DNA from: a virus
DNA: 64,000 nt
Strand: one strand, 5' to 3'
IMG/VR virus record: IMGVR_UViG_3300025576_000001
Coordinates: 1 to 64,000 of that record
Under the pieces are notes generated by a model that worked only from the letters and a program-made list of their open reading frames with translations, was not told where the DNA came from and did no database searches. The number at the start of each line of letters is the position of its first letter. The first letter of the stretch is position 1. The position numbers and the translations under genes are program-made. Shown here in pieces: positions 7,139-15,497 of the stretch.

Positions 7139-8827
7139 ATGGCGTCAGGCATAACTCGCGATATTGGAGCCGCCGGGCAAGTCGCCGGCGCGGTAGCGGA
7201 CCAGCAACTCGTCAACGAACGCATGAAGCGGTTGGGCTTGTCGCCGACGCAGGTGGAGTTGAACCGCCTCTACGCCTACTACCGAACCGCCCAGCACGAC
7301 GCCTGCGCGGTCGGCTGGGACGGCGATCCCCACGTGGACGCGGTCTCACGCGAGGGCATCTGCAGTTCGCCACTTCTGCCGGCCGGCTACGAGGACGTAG
7401 GCAAGAATCTCAGCAATCTGCCGCTGAAGTACCGCCGACCCGCGGTGCCATGCCACCTGTGCCACGTAATCGTGAGCCGCTTCACCGAGTTGCTGTTCAC
7501 GGAGTCGCAGTCGCCGGCGTGGAAGATGGCGGGCGATCCCGACAGCGAGTCGTGGGTCCAGGCCGTCACAAAGGACGGCGCCCTGTGGTCGACCATGACC
7601 CAGACGCGCGATCTGGGTGGCGCCATGGGGACCGGCATCCCGGGCTTCAAGATCATCGACAGCGTCGTGATGTTCGAGACCTTCGATCGGCGCTGGTGCT
7701 TCCCGACCTTCGATCCCGCGAAGCCTGGCCAGCTCTCGAAGCTGGAGATCCGCTACATGTACCCCAAGGAGAAGCGGAACCCCGAGACGGGCCAGTGGGA
7801 GGAGAAGAAATATTGGTATCGGCGGACCATCGACACCGAGGCGGATGTCCTGTGGAAACCGCAGGACGTGGGCGACGGTTCGACGGAGCCCAAGTGGGAC
7901 GACCCCACGACGGTCCAGCAGATGGTGAAGCACGGCTATGGCTTCGTGCCCATCGAGTGGATCCCGAATCTGCCGGTCAGCGACGACATCGACGGCGATC
8001 CGGACTGCCTGGGCTGCTACGACTACTTCGACCGTATCGGCGAACTGGACTCACAGTGCTACACGGGTGCGGCCCGCAACGCCGACCCGACACCCGTGCT
8101 GAGCAGTGACGGCATGTTCGAGCAGGTGAAGCTCGGCAGCGCCACGGCGGTCAAGACCGAGAAGGGCGGCAGCCTCGGGTACGCCGAGAGCACTGGCAGC
8201 AGCATCACGATCGCCTCCACGGAATCCGATCGTTTCCAGAAGAAGGCGCTGCAACTCGCCCGCTGCGTCCTGCCCGACGAAGAGGGCGCGGAGGTCCGAG
8301 GCGCCGTGACGGCCACAGAGATCAACAAGCGCACCGCCAGCATGCACGCCAAGGCGTCGCTGCTGCGCCAGCAGTACGGCCGCGGTGCCACGCTGCTGAT
8401 GCAGAAGTTGCTGGAGGTGGCGCGCAAGATGGGCAAAGGTCAGCAGGCCGCCGAGCCCATCAAGACCACGACCGGCCAGGAGATTCCGGCCGGCACGCTG
8501 GTGCGCTCCGAGATCAAGCTGCCGCCAAAGGTCGACAAGGAAGGCCATGCGCAACCCGAGCGGTTGGGCGACGTCCAGGGCGTGACGCTCGAACTGGTGT
8601 GGCCGCCATTCTCGCAGCCGACCGCCAGCGACACCCTCACGAAGACGCAGGCGACCGTCCAGGCCCGCGTCGGGCGGCTCATCTCGATCGACACGGCCGT
8701 GCGGCACCTGGCGCCTGACTTCAATATCGACGACACCAGCGCCGAGGTCGAAGCGCTCAAGAAGGAGCCGGCGCCCGGGGGAGACTTGGCGGCGCAATCG
8801 CTGAAGGAATTGCAAGAGGGTCGGTGA
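7139..8827 (+). CDS. Portal protein
   Basis: 562 residues in the canonical place between terminase and head-assembly genes. Supporting segments are the helical VPCHLCHVIVSRFTELLF, a wing/stem region with PDCLGCYDYFDRIGELDSQ, the TGSSITIASTESDRFQKKALQLARCVLPDE block, and TATEINKRTASMHAKASLLRQQYG. The last is like the C-terminal helical part of many portals. The portal ring is the channel for DNA and the head-tail joint. Family assignment is by context, length and helix pattern rather than a catalytic motif. Confidence 0.8.
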   Translation: MASGITRDIGAAGQVAGAVADQQLVNERMKRLGLSPTQVELNRLYAYYRTAQHDACAVGWDGDPHVDAVSREGICSSPLLPAGYEDVGKNLSNLPLKYRRPAVPCHLCHVIVSRFTELLFTESQSPAWKMAGDPDSESWVQAVTKDGALWSTMTQTRDLGGAMGTGIPGFKIIDSVVMFETFDRRWCFPTFDPAKPGQLSKLEIRYMYPKEKRNPETGQWEEKKYWYRRTIDTEADVLWKPQDVGDGSTEPKWDDPTTVQQMVKHGYGFVPIEWIPNLPVSDDIDGDPDCLGCYDYFDRIGELDSQCYTGAARNADPTPVLSSDGMFEQVKLGSATAVKTEKGGSLGYAESTGSSITIASTESDRFQKKALQLARCVLPDEEGAEVRGAVTATEINKRTASMHAKASLLRQQYGRGATLLMQKLLEVARKMGKGQQAAEPIKTTTGQEIPAGTLVRSEIKLPPKVDKEGHAQPERLGDVQGVTLELVWPPFSQPTASDTLTKTQATVQARVGRLISIDTAVRHLAPDFNIDDTSAEVEALKKEPAPGGDLAAQSLKELQEGR

Positions 8828-8828
8828 G

Positions 8829-9971
8829 GTGAAAATCGCCGTAGACTTTGACGGCACGGTCGTCAAGCAGGACCGGCCCTACGCCGACGTCGTGACCCCG
8901 CTGGAGTTCGTCGACGGCGCCAAGGATGGCCTCCTGGCGCTCAAACGCGCGAACCATCTTCTTCTGCTCTGGAGTGGCCGCGCTTCCCGGGCGCTGCTCC
9001 TGGACCCCCTACTAGACCCCTTCGTCCGTGCCGGCGTCGTGGACTGCGACCGTCGTCACTGGCTCGAATCCAGGGCCATCCACCGGGCGCGCTACGACCA
9101 GATGATCGAGTTCGTCGAGAGAGAACTCCCTGGGGTCTTCGACGCGATCGACGACGGGCTTGCGGGAAAGTTCAGCTTCGATCTAGTCATCGACGATAAG
9201 GCCATGGCGATGCGAGGTCCCGCCACCTGGGCGCGAATCGCCCGCGTGTACGGCGAAACCGAACCCCTGTATGACGCCGCGGTGGCGAGCGGCCTACTGG
9301 ACCGCCCGGTCGAAAGCCTCAATCTTGTGCCACGTGGAACACTCCGGGCCGTCCTGGACCAGATCCACGGCGAGATGGTGGCGGCCGGCGTCGCGCACTA
9401 CTGGCCGACCTTCGAGCTGGGGCAGGCGGGTTTCTGGGCGGCCGACCGCGCCACGACCATCAACGTCCCGTGGTTTCTCGCCAACGACGAACTGCGGGCA
9501 CTGGCGCAGGAGCGCTACCCGTGGACCTGGGAGAACGTCACCAAGAGCATCCGGCACGAGGTCGGGCACTCGGTCGGGTATGCGTTCGAATTGTGGAAGC
9601 GCCCGGACTGGACGGCGGTGTTCGGCGACTTCCTGGCGCCATACCCGAAGTCACAGCCGGCGCCAGTGGATCCCGCCAGCACCGAGTGGGTCGACTACGT
9701 GCCCGGGGTCGAGGTAGGTTACTCGGCGCGGCACCCCGACGAGGCGTGGGCCGAGGCTTTCGGCTGCTGGCTAGATCCGTCCACCGACTGGCGGGAACGC
9801 TACCAGGCGGGCACGGGCGCGCGCCAGAAGCTCGATTACGTGGACGGCATCGCCAAGGACGTGCTGCGGGGCCTGCCGAGCAACTGGGACACTGGCAGTC
9901 CACGAAAACCACGTGCTGCTTATTCTGGACAAACGGTTAGGCAAGCACTAGGATTACCGTCCAGTGCATGA
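8829..9971 (+). CDS. HAD-like phosphatase fused to a zincin-type metallopeptidase domain
   Basis: 380 residues with two recognisable modules. Residues 1-130 carry HAD motifs: IAVDFDGTVV (D6, D8), LLLWSGR near 45-51 and LVIDDKAM near 119-126. Residues 170-320 carry HEVGH at 243-247, with DEAWAEAFGCWL at 304-315 as a likely third-ligand region, the layout of a zinc metallopeptidase. The fusion lies between portal and MuF-like genes, where proteins of head maturation are common. Whether the peptidase cuts head proteins is inference. The gene overlaps the HNH gene that follows. Confidence 0.75.
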   Translation: MKIAVDFDGTVVKQDRPYADVVTPLEFVDGAKDGLLALKRANHLLLLWSGRASRALLLDPLLDPFVRAGVVDCDRRHWLESRAIHRARYDQMIEFVERELPGVFDAIDDGLAGKFSFDLVIDDKAMAMRGPATWARIARVYGETEPLYDAAVASGLLDRPVESLNLVPRGTLRAVLDQIHGEMVAAGVAHYWPTFELGQAGFWAADRATTINVPWFLANDELRALAQERYPWTWENVTKSIRHEVGHSVGYAFELWKRPDWTAVFGDFLAPYPKSQPAPVDPASTEWVDYVPGVEVGYSARHPDEAWAEAFGCWLDPSTDWRERYQAGTGARQKLDYVDGIAKDVLRGLPSNWDTGSPRKPRAAYSGQTVRQALGLPSSA

Positions 9972-10720
9972 AAAACCAAGAGTCACTTAAGACGCGCTTC
10001 TGGTCGAAGGTTAACAAAGAAGGCCCAGTTCCTATTCACGTTCCTGAACTTGGTCCGTGCTGGCTCTGGACAGGACACGTTACCGAAGATGGATATGGGC
10101 AGTTGCAAGTTGGGAGCAGGACGGATGGATCCCGACGGAAAGAACTAGCCCATCGGGTAGCGTGGTATTTTGCGCACGGACGGTGGCCGACCCCGTGTGG
10201 ATTGCACAAGTGCGACACCCGGGCCTGTGTGCGGTTGGAGCATATTTTTGAGGGGACGAACGCTGACAATGTGCGCGACCGCAATATCAAGCAGAGACAA
10301 TCGCGGGGAGAGGGCCGCCCAACGGCTAAACTGACCGAAGACAAAGCTCGCGAAATCATGCGCAGAAAGGCAGAGGGATGTACGACACGTGATCTGGCAA
10401 AAGAGTTCGGAGTCAGCAAAACCGTAGCCGCAAACGTCGGCCGTACCAGTTGGCTTCACGCTGCGGATCCCCAACTACTGCAGGGGATGGATAGATATAA
10501 GCGCCGTCGTGGCGCAGATCATAGTAATGCCAAGATCACAGAAGCGCAGGCCATGGAAATCCTCAGACGCAAAAAAGAAGGAGAGCGGAAGGCCACGCTA
10601 GCGCGCGAATTTGGCATCAGCGCCACCACGGTTGATCGCATCGGCAGAACGCAGTGGATTCATCTCCTTTCGAGACGAGACCACGCCGTTCCAACCGAAA
10701 CAAACACCTTGACACCATGA
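9968..10720 (+). CDS. HNH homing-type endonuclease with HTH repeats
   Basis: 250 residues. The N-terminal half has the HNH pattern of phage free-standing homing enzymes: PCWLWTGHVTEDGYGQL, then LAHRVAWYFAHG, and GLHKCDTRACVRLEHIFEGT with the catalytic His/Asn region. The C-terminal half has two similar HTH-like units, AKLTEDKAREIMRRKAEG...DLAKEFGVSKTVAANV and AKITEAQAMEILRRKKEG...LAREFGISATTVDRI. Its base composition is visibly more AT-rich than the flanking head genes, which fits a selfish insertion. Confidence 0.85.
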   Translation: MKNQESLKTRFWSKVNKEGPVPIHVPELGPCWLWTGHVTEDGYGQLQVGSRTDGSRRKELAHRVAWYFAHGRWPTPCGLHKCDTRACVRLEHIFEGTNADNVRDRNIKQRQSRGEGRPTAKLTEDKAREIMRRKAEGCTTRDLAKEFGVSKTVAANVGRTSWLHAADPQLLQGMDRYKRRRGADHSNAKITEAQAMEILRRKKEGERKATLAREFGISATTVDRIGRTQWIHLLSRRDHAVPTETNTLTP

Positions 10721-10737
10721 CAACTATGGTCTACCCT
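10709..10737 (+). promoter_or_regulatory. Putative promoter TTGACA-N17-TACCCT, leaderless type
   Basis: TTGACA at 10709-10714, exactly 17 bases, then TACCCT at 10732-10737. The ATG of the next gene is at 10745, seven bases after the -10 box, with no ribosome-binding site between. It overlaps the end of the HNH gene. Confidence 0.55.
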
Positions 10738-10744
10738 GGATTGT

Positions 10745-10954
10745 ATGAGCAAACGAAAGGGCCAAGCCGTTCGGCTGACCGACGAAGCGTACCGGAGGCT
10801 CCGCGCATTGCATAAGGCGATAGTGGCTCGGGGTTGGCAGGTGGTCGGCGTGACGAGCGACGAGACCCCCACGATGGCCAGCGTGAACGCCATGGCGATC
10901 GCACAGGTGAGCGACCTGGTGCCCGAGCTGGCAGCGGCCAAGAGGGAGGGCTGA
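10745..10954 (+). CDS. Small basic protein, ribbon-helix-helix-like
   Basis: 69 residues beginning MSKRKGQAVRLTDEAYRRL, the strand-then-helix start typical of small Arc/CopG-like proteins, followed by a helical C-terminus (MASVNAMAIAQVSDLVPELA). Probably DNA-binding. Starts directly behind a promoter and leads a run of small genes to 11882. Confidence 0.65.
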   Translation: MSKRKGQAVRLTDEAYRRLRALHKAIVARGWQVVGVTSDETPTMASVNAMAIAQVSDLVPELAAAKREG

Positions 10955-10956
10955 GC

Positions 10957-11448
10957 ATGGGAACGATCACCTACGAAACTTCGGGGCAGCCATGGGCTTG
11001 TCCATGCCGGTCGGTAACGCGGACCTTCTACCCCACGGAGTTCGCATTCTGTCCCAACTGCGGCAAGAAGCAGCCTGAGCGGTTGCCCGAGGCCGGCGAC
11101 TGGGTGTGGGTCAAGGCTCAGGTGAAGGAAGTCGACCAGGTATTATCCCACGCACCCGGAGCCAGGTGGATCTCTGACACGGGTTCTGCGCCGACCCTCG
11201 ATCGCGAGGAGTACGAACGGCGCATCGCCAATCAGGCCAAGTTGCTCACCGAGCGGACGAATGAGCGCGATGACCTGAGAAAGACGCATGCACGGGCCAT
11301 GGCCCGCAACGCCGAGATTGTGACCGACTACCACAAGTTCGACGCCTACCTGAGCCGCATCTCCGACATCATCGACGAACGCTGCGACCTTTCCGTCATG
11401 ATGATGGCGATTCGCGAAGTGCTGAAAGAGTGGAAGGAGGCCCCCTAA
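10957..11448 (+). CDS. Hypothetical protein with N-terminal zinc ribbon and coiled coil
   Basis: ATG at 10957 is preceded six bases upstream by GGGAGGG. The N-terminus contains WACPC and then FCPNCGKKQ, a plausible zinc ribbon. Residues about 85-125 (ERRIANQAKLLTERTNERDD...) form a charged heptad-like helix. Length 163 aa. Function unknown; it is coupled to the next gene by TAATG. Confidence 0.7.
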   Translation: MGTITYETSGQPWACPCRSVTRTFYPTEFAFCPNCGKKQPERLPEAGDWVWVKAQVKEVDQVLSHAPGARWISDTGSAPTLDREEYERRIANQAKLLTERTNERDDLRKTHARAMARNAEIVTDYHKFDAYLSRISDIIDERCDLSVMMMAIREVLKEWKEAP

Positions 11449-11882
11449 TGGGCCACGACGCCAAGATCAAGCGCGCCCGCAACGAAGCCGGCTTCCTCCG
11501 CAAGCTGTTCGGTGGCCGCACGGACGCGCAGTCGCTCTGGCGGCGCACGGTCCTGCACGGAGCCACCTGCAATCACTGCCAGACCGCAAAGGCCATCGGA
11601 ACCATCAACATGTTTTGGCCCGCGGCCGACTTCCAGAAGGACCAGCCGAAGCTCGCCATCAAGTACGCGACCGAGTGCGGGGGTAGCATCCCGATCGTGA
11701 AGTTCCGCGTCTGCGGCGAGGAGCGCGCGTTCGTCGCCATGCCGGTGCTGTACTTCTGTGGGGCGTGCCAGTCCGAGATGGAGAAGTTCGCCGCGCACGC
11801 GCCCAGCTACGTGGTCAGCGAGGTCCGCACCGGGCCGGCGCCCGACAAGGTAATCATGCAGGTGAAGGGAGGATCGTCGTGA
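11448..11882 (+). CDS. Cys-rich hypothetical protein
   Basis: 144 residues starting at the ATG in TAATG at 11446-11450, with AAGGAGG seven bases upstream. CNHC near residue 42 and YFCGACQSEM near 103 form two CxxC pairs, so metal binding is likely. Basic N-terminus (DAKIKRARNEAGFLRKLFGG). The GTG of the lipoprotein gene overlaps its stop. Confidence 0.65.
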   Translation: MGHDAKIKRARNEAGFLRKLFGGRTDAQSLWRRTVLHGATCNHCQTAKAIGTINMFWPAADFQKDQPKLAIKYATECGGSIPIVKFRVCGEERAFVAMPVLYFCGACQSEMEKFAAHAPSYVVSEVRTGPAPDKVIMQVKGGSS

Positions 11883-12475
11883 AGAATCTACTCGTCCTTG
11901 GTTTCCTCTTGGCGTCCTGCGTGGGGGCCATCAACGACCCGCCGCTCTTGCCCGATGCCGGCGCGACGAAGGCACAGACCCCCGACGTTCAACCGACGGC
12001 GCCTCAATGCGTGCCTGGCACCAGCGCGGCCTGCTCGTGCTCGACCGGCAGGACCGGAGCCCAGGTCTGCGGCGCGGCTGGGACGTTCGGCGTCTGCGCA
12101 TGTGAGGTCTCGACGACGGCCGCGACCACCAGCGTGACGACCAGCACGGTCACGACGCCAGATGCAGGGGCGCGGCCAGACTTGCGACCAGCTTCACCCG
12201 ACTCGCTCGTTGATCCGCTCCCGATCTGCCAGGGCGGCGGAATGCGGATCACCTGTGAGGACCCGTCTCAGATGGGCGGCTGGAACGACGCCGGGATCAT
12301 GCTTCCGCCCACGGACGCGAGCCCATCGCCGATGATGCCAGCACTCTGGTATTGCCTGTACGGGTTGCGATGCCCGGCGTGTTGGAACGCAGGGACGGGG
12401 GCTTACTCCATCCCAGCGGCCATCATCTGCGACGCCTCGACGGGTGGCGTTCCGGCGTGCGCGCCGTGCGACTGA
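11879..12475 (+). CDS. Lipoprotein with Cys/Gly repeat typical of Myxococcota secreted proteins
   Basis: 198 residues. The N-terminus VKNLLVLGFLLASCVG is a lipoprotein signal peptide with lipobox LLASC. A Pro/Thr-rich spacer is followed by CVPGTSAACSCSTG, then GAQVC and GTFGVCAC. This C-x-C...G-x-Q-x-C...G-x-C-x-C pattern is one I associate with secreted proteins of Myxococcota. Two more Cys clusters follow at the C-terminus (CLYGLRCPAC, ACAPC). Phage lipoproteins can alter the host surface or block superinfection. The role here is inferred only from location at the envelope. Confidence 0.75.
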   Translation: MKNLLVLGFLLASCVGAINDPPLLPDAGATKAQTPDVQPTAPQCVPGTSAACSCSTGRTGAQVCGAAGTFGVCACEVSTTAATTSVTTSTVTTPDAGARPDLRPASPDSLVDPLPICQGGGMRITCEDPSQMGGWNDAGIMLPPTDASPSPMMPALWYCLYGLRCPACWNAGTGAYSIPAAIICDASTGGVPACAPCD

Positions 12476-12492
12476 GGACGCCATGACGAAAG

Positions 12493-12657
12493 GTGCGAGC
12501 GGAATGCTTGGCGCGGAAGCCTGCCGGCGTCGAGCTTGTCGTGTTGTGGAAAGACGACGGCTTACGCGGTCGTGCCCTAGCCGCCCACCGCGCGCACGTG
12601 CATCCTGACGGGACGGTTGTTCTCCCTGACTGCGCCGTGATGACGAAGCTCTACTGA
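12493..12657 (+). CDS. Small protein, 54 aa
   Basis: A GTG at 12493 opens a frame with protein-like content (GVELVVLWKDDGLRGRALAA, then VHPDGTVVLPDCAVM) to the TGA at 12655-12657. The frame beginning at the ATG at 12483 reads as Arg-rich and is rejected. No clear ribosome-binding site, so the exact start is uncertain. Confidence 0.5.
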   Translation: MRAECLARKPAGVELVVLWKDDGLRGRALAAHRAHVHPDGTVVLPDCAVMTKLY

Positions 12658-12669
12658 TTGGTGTACACT
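12640..12669 (+). promoter_or_regulatory. Possible leaderless-type promoter ATGACG-N18-TACACT
   Basis: TACACT at 12664-12669 lies seven bases before the ATG at 12677, repeating the layout seen at 4056 and 10732. The -35 match (ATGACG, 12640-12645) is 4 of 6. Confidence 0.35.
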
Positions 12670-12676
12670 AGCCGCC

Positions 12677-13144
12677 ATGGGAAACGCCTCCGTCCAGTTC
12701 GCCAAGAGCCAGCAGCAGAAGAAGCAAGACCAGCACGACGACAAGCCCCGCTGGAACGCGCAAGAGAAACTCGCGCTGAAGAAGATGCGCCGGGAAGCCA
12801 AGGCCGCAGGCGCGACGCTGGAGAACAACGGAGAGGGTGGATTGCGCCCCAGCCTCGTTCTTGGAGTGTTCAGGCGCGACAAGTGGAGCTGCCGAAACGA
12901 AGACTGTCCCGCGCCGAAGAAGAACATCACGATCGATCACATCAGTGGGCACCCAGATGAGATCGCCGCCAACCCGAAGGCGCGACGACGGAAGGACTTG
13001 AAGCGCGGGATCGCCTTGGGGCACGTGAACGAGATGGACGCGCTTCACACGCTATGCGCTCGATGCCACGACGCGGTCCATGGGCGGGAGCGAGAAATCG
13101 ACTCAGGCAAGAAGCCCGAACCGATGCCGGGCGAAAAGCGATGA
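12677..13144 (+). CDS. HNH endonuclease
   Basis: 155 residues. A charged, Lys/Gln-rich N-terminus is followed by a compact HNH core: VFRRDKWSCRNEDCPAPK, ITIDHISGH and LHTLCARCHDAVHGRE, with two CxxC-like metal pairs. HNH enzymes near terminase genes can take part in DNA packaging or act as free-standing homing enzymes; position among head genes fits the former as well. Its TGA overlaps the next ATG. Confidence 0.85.
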   Translation: MGNASVQFAKSQQQKKQDQHDDKPRWNAQEKLALKKMRREAKAAGATLENNGEGGLRPSLVLGVFRRDKWSCRNEDCPAPKKNITIDHISGHPDEIAANPKARRRKDLKRGIALGHVNEMDALHTLCARCHDAVHGREREIDSGKKPEPMPGEKR

Positions 13145-13284
13145 TCCGCGAGGTCAGCAAGGGCCGCTTCCAACTCTGGACCTCCGATGGCAAGCGTCCA
13201 CTCGGCAAGGTCGGAAGCAAGAAGAACGCCGAGGCCCAGGAGCGAGCCATCAAGGCGCGGCAGGCGGCCAGCAAGGGGCGGTAG
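13141..13284 (+). CDS. Small protein, 47 aa
   Basis: ATG at 13141 overlaps the HNH stop. The peptide starts IREVSKGRFQLWTSDGKRPLG and ends in a basic helix (KNAEAQERAIKARQAA). This is a short beta-hairpin plus helix pattern seen in small phage head-region proteins that end with a residue-index helix. Function unknown. Confidence 0.55.
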   Translation: MIREVSKGRFQLWTSDGKRPLGKVGSKKNAEAQERAIKARQAASKGR

Positions 13285-13287
13285 CCC

Positions 13288-14226
13288 GTGGCCGAGTCGC
13301 TGTATCAGGAAGTAGTCAGCGCGCACCGCCGCACGCTCGACCGCCTCATCGACCGCGGCTCAGTCGAGCGCCTGCGAGCTGTCTACATGAAAGCCACCGC
13401 AGAAGTCCTGGCGAAGCTCGAACGATTGGGGAAAGGTTCAACCAGTTTTTCTCACCATCACCTTCAGATGGCGCTGGCCCAATTGAAAGCCGGGCAACTC
13501 TATGTGGACGACCAGATGATCGGCGAACTGAACTCAGCCACCCGCGAGGCCCAAGTTGAATCGCTCCATATGCTCGTCAGAGATTATAAACGCCTTGAAA
13601 AGCACTTCACGGGTCACGCGCCCGTCCTGCCAATTGAGGAGGCGGCGCGGTTCGCCGGCGTGATCGACAAGAGCCGCAGTTCGCTCCTGCGCCAGCACGC
13701 GACCAGTATCAAGCGGTACGGCGCGGCCGTCATTGACCAGACCCAGGAGGCGATGTCGGTGTCGCTGGCATCAGGCGAGACGCTGGACGGAACGATCGCC
13801 AGCGTACACAAGGTCATCGGCGGGAACTTCTGGCGAGCCGAGATGGTGGCGCGTACGGAGTGCGCGTTCGGAGCCAACGTGGCTCACAGTGACGGCATCA
13901 AAGAGATCGCACAAGAAGACCCCGCAATCCTCCAGCAGTGGGTGGAGTTCTGTGGGCCAGACGGAAAGCCCCTCGACGCTCGCGTGGCAGTGGACAGCAT
14001 CGCGATTCACGGCCAGGTGACGGACCCCGGCGGAGAGTTCACGATGCCGGAGACCGCTCCCTTTCCAGACGCCAAAGGACGAACGAAGGTTGACGACTCC
14101 TTGGTGGGCAAATCGTGGGCGGTGCCACCGTGCCGGCCCAATGGACGAGAGACCGTACTGCCATGGAAGAAGGAATGGAAGACGCCGGGCTGGCGCTACA
14201 AGAACGGCCGGCGTGTTCCCGCCTAG
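13288..14226 (+). CDS. MuF-like minor head protein
   Basis: 312 residues, GTG start with AAGGGG ten bases upstream. The N-terminal two thirds are helical. The C-terminal part has the Mu-F-like features ARTECAFGANVAHSDGI, then DGKPLDARVAVDSIAIHGQV, FPDAKGRTKVDDSLVGKSW and VPPCRPNGRETVLPW. MuF-type proteins sit on the portal inside the head and take part in prohead assembly or DNA ejection. The last four bases overlap the convergent glycosyltransferase gene. Confidence 0.8.
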   Translation: MAESLYQEVVSAHRRTLDRLIDRGSVERLRAVYMKATAEVLAKLERLGKGSTSFSHHHLQMALAQLKAGQLYVDDQMIGELNSATREAQVESLHMLVRDYKRLEKHFTGHAPVLPIEEAARFAGVIDKSRSSLLRQHATSIKRYGAAVIDQTQEAMSVSLASGETLDGTIASVHKVIGGNFWRAEMVARTECAFGANVAHSDGIKEIAQEDPAILQQWVEFCGPDGKPLDARVAVDSIAIHGQVTDPGGEFTMPETAPFPDAKGRTKVDDSLVGKSWAVPPCRPNGRETVLPWKKEWKTPGWRYKNGRRVPA

Positions 14227-15494
14227 CCGCGCAAGTGGTGGTAGATCCCAGCCTCCGGGTTCTCCCCGGGCTTGATGTCCTGGCGAATCTCGACCGGCGG
14301 CTCGTGAGGTCCGTCGTAGAACATCGAGTAATCCCTGAACGCTCGCCCCAGCATCTTGCGTTCGGTGGCCGGGCCGGCGTCGAGCCAGTCGGCGCCCGCC
14401 TTGAGCTTACCGGCCCGCAGCCGCAGCAGTGACTCGAAGTACTCCTCGTAGGCGGCACCCACGCGCTCGAAGTTGTTGTTGCGCTCGACCCAGGCGCGGC
14501 ACGTGAACGGGTCGATTCTGTCGGCATTGCGGGCCGCCCACACGTACTCGTCGAAGGTGTTACAGCGCCAGCCGGTGTACCCGTGAACGACCGTCTCGGT
14601 GAAGCCGCCGAAGTCACTAGAGATCACGGGGCACCCAGACGCCATCGCTTCGAGCGCGACTGCGCCGAGCGGTTCCACGTAGCGAGTAGGCGACAGCAAC
14701 GCCTTCGCGGATCGCATGAGTTCGCGACGCACCTTCAGCGACGAGATGCCGGCGTACTTGGCGCCCTGGGGCCACTCGGCCACGAACGGGGAAGCATCGC
14801 CGCGGCCCGTGAGGATGATGGGCGTCTGGAGTTCCCGCGCGACCTGCACGGCGATGCGGACCCCCTTGGGCTCCAGCATGCGCGTCTGCACCAGGAAGAA
14901 GTCTTGCTTGTCCCTTGTCGGCACGACCGGGCCGAACAGGTCCAGGTTGAGCCCCAGCGGAATGACCTGCCTGTACCACTTGTCGCCGCCCCAGTTGCCC
15001 TCGAGGCCCTCGTGGAAGTGCCGCCAAGCGTTCGACAGATACACGCGGAACGGTGAGACGGCCTTCGGGTAGCCGATCCCGACCTCCACCACGATCTGCG
15101 GCAGGTCCTTGATGGCGGGCTCGTAGGGGCAGAGCGTCGCCACGATAGAGCTGTAGGGCTCGCCCCCGCGGGCCAGGACGATCTGGCGGACCTTCGCCGC
15201 GAAGTCGTTCCAGTGCTTCCCGTAGGCGTGGTCGATCGACAGGATGAACGGCTCCAGCGGCCCACGCGACCCGTACAGTACGCGCCAGACCTCCTCGCTG
15301 GCGCCGTCGACGTGCTCGACCCCGGCGGGCACCACGCTCCCAGGCATTCCGATGTGGATGACCTCGTGGCCGCGGTCCACCATCATCTTGGCGAAGTACC
15401 AGAGTTGCTCGGTGAACGGGCAGACGTTGACCAGGTCCTCGTCGCGAGGATCGATGGTCTGTGTATGGGCGAAACCTGTTACAAAAATTCGCAT
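14223..15494 (-). CDS. GT4-type glycosyltransferase
   Basis: 423 residues with a GT-B fold layout. The N-terminal domain is of the form MRIFVTGFAHT...FAKMMVDRGHEVIHIG. The C-terminal donor-binding domain has VQTRMLEPKGV, IILTGRG and the E-x7-E motif in EPLGAVALEAMASGCPVI (E274, E282), followed by SSDFGGFTE. It should transfer a sugar from a nucleotide donor to an unknown acceptor. First in position of an opposite-strand island with an FkbM methyltransferase, so virion or surface glycan modification is a reasonable inference. Confidence 0.9.
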   Translation of the reverse strand: MRIFVTGFAHTQTIDPRDEDLVNVCPFTEQLWYFAKMMVDRGHEVIHIGMPGSVVPAGVEHVDGASEEVWRVLYGSRGPLEPFILSIDHAYGKHWNDFAAKVRQIVLARGGEPYSSIVATLCPYEPAIKDLPQIVVEVGIGYPKAVSPFRVYLSNAWRHFHEGLEGNWGGDKWYRQVIPLGLNLDLFGPVVPTRDKQDFFLVQTRMLEPKGVRIAVQVARELQTPIILTGRGDASPFVAEWPQGAKYAGISSLKVRRELMRSAKALLSPTRYVEPLGAVALEAMASGCPVISSDFGGFTETVVHGYTGWRCNTFDEYVWAARNADRIDPFTCRAWVERNNNFERVGAAYEEYFESLLRLRAGKLKAGADWLDAGPATERKMLGRAFRDYSMFYDGPHEPPVEIRQDIKPGENPEAGIYHHLRG

Positions 15495-15497
15495 GAG

